Assembly (NCBI RefSeq): GCF_002356295.1
Contig: NZ_AP018042.1
Span: 5,426,361-5,490,360 of the forward strand
Source: Labilibaculum antarcticum
Lineage (GTDB): Bacteria; Bacteroidota; Bacteroidia; Bacteroidales; Marinifilaceae
Direction of reading: 5' to 3'
Length of the DNA stretch: 64,000 bases
Part shown: positions 8,656 to 16,340 of the stretch, in pieces
Layout: the number at the start of each line of letters is the position of its first letter
Position numbering within the stretch: position 1 is the stretch's first letter
Made by a program: the position numbers and the translations under genes
The notes under the pieces: generated by a model
Told to the model about the DNA's origin: nothing
Databases searched by the model: none
The model's input: the letters and a program-made list of their open reading frames with translations, nothing else

Positions 8656-8724
8656 AATGATGAGCAATAAATAGTGAATTACCAATGCAATTCATTTATA
8701 CATCAATCTGAATCCTGAATTAAA

Positions 8725-8775
8725 GGGATCTCCCCTTCCTTGAGGAGATCCCCACAGGGAAAAGGGTGTGAAAAC
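8725..8775. repeat. Single degenerate copy of the dispersed hairpin repeat
   Basis: GGGATCTCC (8725-8733) pairs with GGAGATCCC (8744-8752), followed by a short tract ending AAAGGGTGTG. The layout (hairpin, ACAGG, then a purine-rich AAGGGGTG-like end) matches the repeats at 11619-11990 and 23580-24252, only more diverged. It lies between the ankyrin and acyltransferase genes and may also act as a terminator. Confidence 0.5.
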
Positions 8776-8796
8776 GAGGAATAAAAAACAAACGAG

Positions 8797-9888
8797 ATGA
8801 CAACATCAGAAAGAAGATACGATATAGACTGGTTACGGGTAATAACCATCGGATTGCTTTTAATATACCATATTGCTATTATTTTTCAACCTTGGGGAAT
8901 CTTCATTCAGTTTATTCAAAGCGAACAATCGCTTGAAGGATTATGGATTCCAATGGCCATGTTAAACATCTGGAGAATACCTTTATTATTCTTCGTTTCG
9001 GGCATGGGCGTATGTTTTGCCATCCGAAAAAGAGATTGGAAACAATTATTTACCGAGCGATCGAAGCGAATATTTCTACCTTTTCTGTTCGGAATGTTTT
9101 TCATTGTTCCTTTGCACGTTCTTATTTGGCAAAACTATTATCAGCAAGATTTAAATTATCTTCCAAACCCAAGTCATCTGTGGTTTTTGGCCAACATCTT
9201 TATTTATGTGCTCTTATTATCGCCTGTCTTTTATTATTTAAAGAAAAACGAAGATGGAAAAATAATGCAGTGGTTTAGGAAACTGATGAAGAATCCATTG
9301 GGATTGCTAATCGTAATTATTCCATTTGCTTTGGAAGCAGTAATTGTAAATCCGGACCCTTTTGAAATGTATGCCATGACCTGGCACGGCTTCTTTTTAG
9401 GATTGCTTGCTTTTCTATTCGGCTTTTGCTTTGTTTTGACTGGCTCTAATTTTTGGAATACCATACTTACATGGAGATGGTTATTTTTGAGCATTGCATT
9501 GACATTGTACCTTATTCGCCTGCTGGCTTTTGAGCTTAAAACCCCGAACTACCTGATGTCAATAGAATCTAACATCTGGATTTTTGCTGTATTCGGCTTT
9601 GCCTATAAATACCTGAATAAACCAAGTAAAGCACTTAGCTACCTTAGTCAGGCAGCCTATCCTATTTATATTTTACACATGGCATTTATGTTTCTGGGTG
9701 CAGTCCTAATTTTGCCTATTGAAATGCCGGTTTTCGCTAAATTCTTTTCTGTTATCGCTTTTACATCGGTAGGATCTTTTACTCTTTACGAATTGCTTAT
9801 TAAGAAAATTGGTTTTCTAAGACCACTGTTTGGTCTTAAAACAGGAAAAAAAGCGAAAGACATAGTAGAGCAGAGCGTAAAATGTTAA
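8797..9888 (+). CDS. Acyltransferase family 3 membrane protein
   Basis: This 363-residue integral membrane protein has about ten hydrophobic segments. The N-terminus RRYDIDWLRVITIGLLLIYH carries the D-x-x-R motif and the catalytic-site His of the acyltransferase 3 (OatA/OpgC-like) family. WRIPLLFFVSGMGVCFAIRK is a second family hallmark. Such enzymes move acetyl, succinyl or similar groups across the membrane onto glycans or lipids; the acceptor here is unknown. No SGNH domain is fused. The gene stands alone, preceded by a copy of the dispersed hairpin repeat. Confidence 0.85.
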   Translation: MTTSERRYDIDWLRVITIGLLLIYHIAIIFQPWGIFIQFIQSEQSLEGLWIPMAMLNIWRIPLLFFVSGMGVCFAIRKRDWKQLFTERSKRIFLPFLFGMFFIVPLHVLIWQNYYQQDLNYLPNPSHLWFLANIFIYVLLLSPVFYYLKKNEDGKIMQWFRKLMKNPLGLLIVIIPFALEAVIVNPDPFEMYAMTWHGFFLGLLAFLFGFCFVLTGSNFWNTILTWRWLFLSIALTLYLIRLLAFELKTPNYLMSIESNIWIFAVFGFAYKYLNKPSKALSYLSQAAYPIYILHMAFMFLGAVLILPIEMPVFAKFFSVIAFTSVGSFTLYELLIKKIGFLRPLFGLKTGKKAKDIVEQSVKC

Positions 9889-10010
9889 ATCGCTGAAAGC
9901 AAGCAATTCCAAATCTCTTCATCAGTAAAAACAAGAGTCTAATTGCACAAAAACCGAAATACTAAGGCATTATTTTTGTTGTGATTATATTGGTAATTTA
10001 AAAATTTGTG

Positions 10011-10586
10011 ATGATGAAGAGATGGCTGTTTTTTGTATTACTAGGAGTAATGACGAGTTGTTTAGACGATTCGGATGATGTTTATTTTCACGAACACAAG
10101 CAGAGTATTTTATTGCTGCAAGTAGACTACACGAGTTACGAATTTGAGAAAGGCACAGAGCTTTTTCTGCATGCTGAATATTCAGATGCTGATACAATTC
10201 CTATTGGTGTAGATTACGATCCTCCTGGAGATTTTGGGAATATCCGTTTATTTTATGAGCCAAGTAAGGAGTGTATTTTTAATGGATCCATCGTTTGGGC
10301 TGGTACCGGACATTTAAGATTCCCAAAATGGTTCTATTATCCTTCCCAGTTTGCCACTTTAGAAATTCCAGTTGAAAAACCGGTCAATGATGAATTTCAA
10401 ATCATTTTCCCGGAAGAAGGACTTGAATATCCTCTTGATTCCATTTGGAATGCAGTTAATCATTTATCAATTGTGTCGAGGTATCTTGAAAGTGGTAAAA
10501 AAATTGGCGTTTTTCGTTACACTCCGAGTGTTGGTGTTGGAGATCCAAACGAATGGGACTGGTATGTTATTATGAATACAAATTAG
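10011..10586 (+). CDS. Lipoprotein of unknown function
   Basis: This protein of about 191 residues has a short signal peptide and the lipobox GVMTSC, followed by the acidic stretch LDDSDD that often marks outer-membrane or surface lipoproteins in Bacteroidota. The rest looks beta-rich with no motif I recognise. The frame also opens with GTG at 10008, but ATG codons at 10011 and 10014 are more likely starts. A strong terminator follows at 10628. Confidence 0.7.
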   Translation: MMKRWLFFVLLGVMTSCLDDSDDVYFHEHKQSILLLQVDYTSYEFEKGTELFLHAEYSDADTIPIGVDYDPPGDFGNIRLFYEPSKECIFNGSIVWAGTGHLRFPKWFYYPSQFATLEIPVEKPVNDEFQIIFPEEGLEYPLDSIWNAVNHLSIVSRYLESGKKIGVFRYTPSVGVGDPNEWDWYVIMNTN

Positions 10587-10627
10587 AAATGATAACTAGT
10601 TTTGGTTCATGTAGTTTTTGAAAATAT

Positions 10628-10661
10628 AAAAGAGGATAAGAAAGTAATCTTATCCTCTTTT
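10628..10661. terminator. Bidirectional intrinsic terminator
   Basis: A perfect 14-bp stem (10628-10641 with 10648-10661, AAAAGAGGATAAGA and its complement) encloses a 6-nt loop. A and T runs at its ends let it work in both directions between the convergent lipoprotein gene and the secreted-protein gene at 10681. Confidence 0.85.
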
Positions 10662-10680
10662 ATTATCAGTATAACAAGGT

Positions 10681-11463
10681 CTATTTCACAGTTTTCTTCA
10701 TGGTTCCCAAGTAGGTCCAATTCAAATCTCTTGTCTTTAGAGCTGCATCAATCTTCATTTGGGTAGCGGCATCAACATTAAATACTTCGTTACGACCATA
10801 AGCATCAAAATAGTGAAGATAACCTGTAAACATATCAAAAGTCATGTGAGTGGTTGGAACTTTACTGCCCGAAGGCATCAGAACTCTGGCCAAAGCCCAA
10901 TGGCTCAGTGTACCTGCATCCACTCTTTTCTGATGTATGGGAAGAAACAATTCAACTTCGGCTTTTTCATATTCATCAAACTTACCCTCAATTGCCTCCA
11001 TAAAATTCATTCTCATTACTGTACCAACCTCCATTTTAAAGTTATCTTTAGTAGCAGCAACAACTTTTAAAAACATCCTCTTACTAAGTTCTCTTGATTT
11101 CTCTCCCTCCGCCAATGCTTTCATCAACTCCTCATCCGACATGTTGGGGTAAGCCTTTTCAGCAGCAAGCAACACATCTCCATCCGATAAAGCTTTTACA
11201 GGATCGTTGTAGGTGGTTACGGTTACGTACTGATAGCCTTGCTCTGTACCGCCAGGTTTTAAGGACCATAAATCCCAACCTTGAATTTCTCCGTTTTTAA
11301 CCCGTTCGGCATGTATTTTCTCCCAGAAAGTTTCGGTCTCCCAATAATTTATTTCCTGATCATTGGTAACTTTCATAAATTCAAAAACCAGATATCTTTC
11401 TTGCTGTGCCATGCCGGTACCGCAAAACAATACCATGGCGACAAATAGCAGTAGTTTTTTCAT
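10681..11463 (-). CDS. Secreted protein of unknown function
   Basis: This 260-residue protein has a clear signal peptide (MKKLLLFVAMVLFCGTGMAQ, cleavage after AQ). The mature part contains two loosely similar halves, each beginning with a lysine-valine/threonine-rich strand and a helix (YLVFEFMKVTNDQEINYWET; then MRMNFMEAIEGKFDEYEKAE), which suggests two ferredoxin-like or NIPSNAP-like alpha-beta folds. It is probably periplasmic. I do not recognise the family firmly and the neighbours give no functional clue. The start ATG is unambiguous. Confidence 0.7.
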   Translation of the reverse strand: MKKLLLFVAMVLFCGTGMAQQERYLVFEFMKVTNDQEINYWETETFWEKIHAERVKNGEIQGWDLWSLKPGGTEQGYQYVTVTTYNDPVKALSDGDVLLAAEKAYPNMSDEELMKALAEGEKSRELSKRMFLKVVAATKDNFKMEVGTVMRMNFMEAIEGKFDEYEKAEVELFLPIHQKRVDAGTLSHWALARVLMPSGSKVPTTHMTFDMFTGYLHYFDAYGRNEVFNVDAATQMKIDAALKTRDLNWTYLGTMKKTVK

Positions 11464-12038
11464 AACAAGCAGTTTTAATGAATAAGACTTAAGTTACAGC
11501 TTTTTATGATTTTGTACAAAAGAGAAATTACAGACAATCACTTCCATTTTATCAAATAGATATTCATAATAATTTAGCCTTGTCATGATAACAATTAAAT
11601 CGTTGAAAGAAACCAAGTCTTCCCTTCTCGAGGGGAAGTGCCGATAGGCGAAGGGGTGATCCAAAAATAAATTAAATGCAAAACACCAAATGAAATAAAC
11701 CGCACCCCTCTGTCCTCCGGACATCTCCCCTTAAAAAGGGAGAAACCATCACAAACCAAGCCTTCCCTTCTCGAGAGAATCCGGAAAGCTTTCGGAAGCG
11801 ACAGGCGATGGGGTGATTAAGCAGGAATCAAAATAGAAAACATAAAAAGAAACAAACCGCACCCCTCTATCCTTCACACATCTCCCCTTAAAAAGTAAGA
11901 AACCGTTACAAAGCAAGTCTTCCCTTCTCGAGGGGAAGTGCCGACAGGCGAAGGGGTGATTGAGCAGAAATCAAAGAATCTCACCCTTTTCCCTATCCTG
12001 GAAGGAGAACACAGCTTTAAAGCAAATGCTCTATTAAA
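11464..12038. repeat. Dispersed hairpin-repeat cluster, three units
   Basis: This gene-free stretch carries three copies of a roughly 42-bp element (starting about 11619, 11762 and 11920) of the form CTTCCC-TTCTCGA-GGGAAG, then GCCGACAGGCGAAGGGGTG. Between them are inverted copies (about 11702-11745, 11859-11900 and a partial one at 11981) with the hairpin GTCC-TCCG-GGAC followed by ATCTCCCCTTAAAA. Inverted and direct copies are recognisably the same element. The short minus-strand open frames across it are repeat artefacts. Confidence 0.75.
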
Positions 12039-14021
12039 TTATATTTTTACTCCTCCAACACAAACATCATCCACCTGTTCCAATTCTCCCTTCCACTCTT
12101 GAAATTCCTTCTCCATTAATACCTTCTGTTCTTCCATTGGTTTATCACTAATGGAAAGCAAGAATTTCTTAAAAGCCCGACTCATGTATTTCTTTCCTTT
12201 TGGCCCTCCAAACTGATCTGAAAAGCCATCGGAGAACATATAAATACAATCTCCCTTTTCAAGTTCTATTTCATGAGTGACAAACTTTTCAGCACGATCA
12301 GACTTTCCTATTGGTTGCCTGGTTGCCGGATAATCATGAAGAATTCTGTCAGCATTACAAATTGATTTCATTGGAATTTCAACACCTTTTTTAATCTGAC
12401 TTACTTTGTAGAGTGAATTATTTGCACCCGCGTACCATAACTTATTCATTTCAAAATCAAAACAGCAAAGAGCGATATCCATTCCATCCGCCATTTCATT
12501 TTGATTCTGACTAAATGCATCTATCACAAGCTCTCTTACATGATCTAAAATTTTTCCCGGTTCAACAATTCCATGTTTCCTTATTGCACGGTTTAACGCA
12601 TTAACGCAAACAACACTTACCATGGCTCCTGGCACCCCATGACCAGTACAATCAGCTATAGCATAAAACAAGATAGAATCAAAAGAATATTTCCAATAAA
12701 AATCGCCGGAAACGACATCTTTGGGTCGATAAAAAATAAAACTATGGGGCAGCAATTTGTTTATCTGATCGATGGAAGGCAAAATAGCTTCTTGTAAGTG
12801 CTTTGCATAGGAAATACTATCATTTATCTTTTGATTTTTAAATTCTATTTCCTGCTTTTGAATGGAAAGTAAATTATTGGCTTTTCTTTTGCTTTGATTT
12901 GCCTGCACAATACCATAGGTCATTACTGCAATAACAGATAGGATTACAATTACAATCCAACTAAATATTTGTATGTCCTTAGTAAGATCATCCTCGGGAA
13001 TGAACATTAGTATTTTGAACGTACTATCCCCAAGAGTAAATGGCTTTACCTCCAAAAAATATTTTTCTCCATGAAAGTAGTAGGTATAAAGCTCTTTCTG
13101 AGTCTTATATTTAAGCACTTCTGTTTTAGCTGTCAACATTTCGGGAATATCAATACTATCAGCTTTAATCAAAAGATAGTCCAGCAAATCATTGGGCTCT
13201 TTAAAACGATCATCTTTTGGTAAGCCCAAATAACAATTGTCATCAGTAAGAATGCAGACTTTTCCTCTCGGAGAGATCTCCATCTGAGACGTAAACCAGG
13301 AAATATCAAATATAGACACATCATAAGATAAAACATGCTTTTCACCTCCCCTATCCTTCCAAGCTTTCGAAATGGTAAGTCCAGACATATCGGTAAACAT
13401 AAACCGGTATGGTTTGGTCCAAAAAACAGTTTTATCTCCCAAAATAGGAGCTCCTATATACCATGGTCTTGTTCGGGGATCAAAAAAATATTCAAGGCTG
13501 TCTTTCATCAATAAACTATGCTCTCCACCGCATTTCCTCCATTTGTATCTTAGCTGTTTGTGGCTTTTTAAGTCCTGTTGGGTAATTACATTTACGTAGA
13601 AGTCATCCGAATGCATCAGCATATAATTGTTGCCATCTTTGTCAGCAAGACAAACTGTCGAAACTAATTTGAAATTATCTAGTACCGGAGTAAACATTCG
13701 ATTCATCTGTTCAACATTCAAATCTTTATAAACACCAAGAACTCCTCTATCGTAGGCTACAAAGAAGCTATCTTCAGCCTGAGAAAAGAAAGCATCCATT
13801 TTATCTTCTACCAAGCCCATCTTTTCATCTAAAAGATCCTCGAGCATGTATTCTCTAGCCTTATAAATCGATAAGTATAATATACTTAATACAAAAAGAA
13901 ATATGATTAAAATAAAAATATTTACTCGCCTAATAGTAAACTTGTATGTTTTAATAAAAATTCCATCCTTAGATAGAATATGCTTTAAAAATGAGGACGT
14001 GATAAATTGTCTGTTGAGCAT
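12039..14021 (-). CDS. Membrane sensor with SpoIIE-type PP2C phosphatase domain
   Basis: This 660-residue protein has a transmembrane helix at about 31-52 (IFILIIFLFVLSILYLSIY), a large extracytoplasmic sensor region (about 55-350, dCache-like, with RTRPWYIGA), a second transmembrane helix at about 352-375, a coiled-coil linker (NNLLSIQKQEIEFKNQKIND), and a SpoIIE/PP2C Ser/Thr phosphatase domain (VVSGDFYWKY, ADCTGHGVPGAMVS, MFSDGFSDQFGG). The Asp/Gly metal-binding motifs are intact. Such proteins usually dephosphorylate an anti-sigma antagonist in a partner-switching pathway; no antagonist or anti-sigma kinase gene is adjacent. The gene stands alone. Confidence 0.9.
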   Translation of the reverse strand: MLNRQFITSSFLKHILSKDGIFIKTYKFTIRRVNIFILIIFLFVLSILYLSIYKAREYMLEDLLDEKMGLVEDKMDAFFSQAEDSFFVAYDRGVLGVYKDLNVEQMNRMFTPVLDNFKLVSTVCLADKDGNNYMLMHSDDFYVNVITQQDLKSHKQLRYKWRKCGGEHSLLMKDSLEYFFDPRTRPWYIGAPILGDKTVFWTKPYRFMFTDMSGLTISKAWKDRGGEKHVLSYDVSIFDISWFTSQMEISPRGKVCILTDDNCYLGLPKDDRFKEPNDLLDYLLIKADSIDIPEMLTAKTEVLKYKTQKELYTYYFHGEKYFLEVKPFTLGDSTFKILMFIPEDDLTKDIQIFSWIVIVILSVIAVMTYGIVQANQSKRKANNLLSIQKQEIEFKNQKINDSISYAKHLQEAILPSIDQINKLLPHSFIFYRPKDVVSGDFYWKYSFDSILFYAIADCTGHGVPGAMVSVVCVNALNRAIRKHGIVEPGKILDHVRELVIDAFSQNQNEMADGMDIALCCFDFEMNKLWYAGANNSLYKVSQIKKGVEIPMKSICNADRILHDYPATRQPIGKSDRAEKFVTHEIELEKGDCIYMFSDGFSDQFGGPKGKKYMSRAFKKFLLSISDKPMEEQKVLMEKEFQEWKGELEQVDDVCVGGVKI

Positions 14022-14420
14022 TTAATAATTTAATGAGCAAAAAAACACTTAAAAGAGATAAACACTAAACCATCATATTTACCATATATATATATTACGA
14101 AAGTAAGTCAAACAGAGATGCTATAAAACTATATATTATAGTTTAAGAGCATACCCCTTAAAAGTGTAATATACTAAACAGTTATATGATTTAATATATT
14201 AACAATATCAAGTCACAAATAGAAATAATGAGAACAAATAAGTATTTCACTCTCTATTCATAAAGTTACCCAAGCACTTTAGGATTCTTTCAATTCTCAA
14301 AACCTGAGCCTATTACTCAGTAAAAAAAGCCTGCTTTTTTGCGAGAAATTAGAAGAATAGGCACCCATTCTCCCCGGAAAGAAGTACCGGAATTGAGGCA
14401 CTTTCATTCAACAAAAAAAT
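14022..14420. other. Intergenic region, no gene seen
   Basis: This very A+T-rich stretch lies between the SpoIIE-type gene start and the DUF6261-like gene end. It contains short self-complementary patches (for example AAAAAAGCCTGCTTTTTT around 14323-14340) and ATATATAT runs, but no frame with coding character and no RNA gene that I can support. Confidence 0.45.
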
Positions 14421-14450
14421 CCCCCGACAGTTAACGATCTGTCAGGGGAA
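14421..14450. terminator. Intrinsic terminator downstream of the DUF6261-like gene
   Basis: CCCCCGACAG (14421-14430) pairs with CTGTCAGGGG (14439-14448) with one mismatch and an 8-nt loop. A runs on the plus strand to the left give a T tract for minus-strand transcription, and A/T runs on the right make it usable both ways. Confidence 0.75.
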
Positions 14451-14471
14451 AAAAACTCATAAACAAATAAC

Positions 14472-15209
14472 CTATTCTTTTTCTGAGAGCTCTTCTGATT
14501 TTCGACTGCCTCTCATCTTTTGCGACATTTCCAATTTAAGAATGCTCTCGTTAATTTTTTTAATGATTGAATCTAGGTCACCACCCGCACTTATGCTCGA
14601 CATAGATTCCATATATTTAAACATTCCGTCTAAACTTTCTGCAAGATTATTACGAAACAGTTTGGTATCGTTCTCTCGTTTTTGATCAGCATTTTTATCA
14701 CTTCGTTCATCAATCGATTCAATAAGCGCTTCCATAGCCACTCGCACATTATCAACAATCTCTTTAATACCCAATTTCTCGATAGCCGCTTTTGCCTCAG
14801 GAATAGTTTCGCAATCGGCTAAAAACATTTTGCCTTTTGCATTTTGCTCCTGCCAGCTTTCCTGATGCAGGTTATAGCCATGCGTTTTACTCAAATTAAT
14901 TAAAACACCTGCAGCCGTGCGCTTTTCCTCATCCGGATGCAACTCGTAACACAAACAAATCAATTTAAAAGCCCGCCAGGCATTATTAAAATACTTGTCG
15001 GCAAGCTCGGCTCCTGCAGTTTCGCTTACCGTACTCAGTTTATTCAACTGCCCAACCAAATTACCCAAACCGGTTTCAACACCAATATAAAATCCAGGAA
15101 TACCAAGCCCTACCCAATCGTACCCTTTTGTGATTTTAAGAACATCGTATCCAAGCGATACAAACTCCGCATTTCTGAATCTACTTTCACTAAAGCCTTC
15201 AATTTTCAT
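14472..15209 (-). CDS. DUF6261-like protein of unknown function
   Basis: This 245-residue mostly helical protein starts at the ATG at 15209 (MKIEGFSESRFRNAEF); the open frame extends upstream without a better start. The opening, the repeated Asn/Gly-rich turn NAWRAFKLICLCYELHPDEE and the line of helices match what I recall of the DUF6261 family, found only in Bacteroidota and uncharacterised. No signal peptide or membrane helix is seen. The gene is flanked downstream by a terminator and upstream by an exactly periodic hairpin repeat array. Function unknown. Confidence 0.75.
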   Translation of the reverse strand: MKIEGFSESRFRNAEFVSLGYDVLKITKGYDWVGLGIPGFYIGVETGLGNLVGQLNKLSTVSETAGAELADKYFNNAWRAFKLICLCYELHPDEEKRTAAGVLINLSKTHGYNLHQESWQEQNAKGKMFLADCETIPEAKAAIEKLGIKEIVDNVRVAMEALIESIDERSDKNADQKRENDTKLFRNNLAESLDGMFKYMESMSSISAGGDLDSIIKKINESILKLEMSQKMRGSRKSEELSEKE

Positions 15210-15327
15210 TTTTTTACAATTTAATATTCGACAAATAATCTTCAATTCAATAAGTATAAGCAGCAAACCAATACACGATACCCTCTTCTGCTTTGCTCAA
15301 GATCGCCATTTTTATAACGATGAAGCT

Positions 15328-15600
15328 TTCGCACGCGAGCGATGTTGATTTCTTGGTGCCGAAAGCCTCTTCGCTCCAAGCGGATTGCTCCATTTTTATG
15401 GCAAAAGACCCTTCGCATTGGTGCGAAACAGTTTCCCTGATAAAAAACAAGCCATCGCACAGCTAAAAAACCTTCTTTTTTATGCCGGAGAAGCCTTCGC
15501 TCCAAAGCGATTAAGCTCTCAGCATGAGGAAATAGCCTTCGCTCCCTGCGAATGACTCCCTTTTTATGCCGGGGAAGCCTTCGCTCCAAAGCGAAACAGT
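15328..15600. repeat. Seven-unit degenerate tandem repeat, exact 42-bp period
   Basis: The core TTCGC recurs at 15328, 15370, 15412, 15454 (ATCGC), 15496, 15538 and 15580, always exactly 42 nt apart. Each core usually opens a short hairpin such as TTCGCTCCAAAGCGAA, and cores are separated by variants of TTTTTATGCCGGAGAAGCC. Because 42 is 14 codons, minus-strand frames stay open as 14-residue repeats (ERRLPRHKKGVIRR-like), but no ATG start exists in that frame. I annotate it as DNA repeat rather than gene. Confidence 0.8.
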
Positions 15601-16340
15601 CACCAGCATCATGAAAAGCCTATAAACATTAGCATTTCTTAGTTTGGACATAAACTGATGCCCCTCGCTGATGATGATTGCTGCTGTCATCCTCCCCAAC
15701 TTCCTCTACTCCTACTTTTAGTGAAACAAATGCCTCGGCCGAGTCATTCTTTTTAACAAAACCATTCCTAAGTTATGAATAAATTAATAAACAATAAAAA
15801 TCTTAACTGAAGTTTTTTACAATTACAGCCCAACTATTATGTAGTTACTTGGCAGAAATTGTAATAAACATGCGCTTTCGCGGTTGTGAAAAAAAAATTG
15901 CATTTATTTTATTTTTACGGTTAAACGGATGCAAAATCATAAAACAGGAATAATGAACAATGAGCTTCAGTAAGTGAATCAATTAAGCTGACTAACAAAC
16001 ACATTTGGCCAAGCAACACAATTTATGCATGCATATACAAAACCAACAACACCTGCAACAAGCACAAACAGCCATTTAACCGACAATTAATTATAAGGAT
16101 TGATTCTAACAAGGAAAAACACCCTCCTTTTTTATTTTTATGCTTACATTCGGAATTCAATTGTGAAAACTCATTGTTTTTAACAGACAGTGAGGTTTTA
16201 TCGCTTTATTAAGAAACAACTAAACACATATAAATAGGTATTAGAAACACGCCTTTTTAATAGATAAAAGAGAAGAAACACTATTATTGATGCCTATTGT
16301 TACCGTCAACCAAAATCAAACAAAAAAATAGAACAGCAAA
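15601..16340. other. Long intergenic region, no gene seen
   Basis: About 740 nt separate the hairpin array from the AAA ATPase gene. A 10-bp perfect palindrome CTCGGCCGAG lies at 15734-15743. The rest is A+T-rich with frequent stops in all frames and no recognisable RNA gene. A promoter for the ATPase must lie here, but I cannot point to a consensus box. Confidence 0.5.

Noticed and set aside
15242-15699. Arg-rich minus-strand frames of 60-115 codons with 14-residue repeats
   Set aside because: No ATG start in the longest frame, all three frames are repetitive because the period is 42 bp, and no known protein family fits. Kept as a DNA repeat, with coding left as an open question in the findings.
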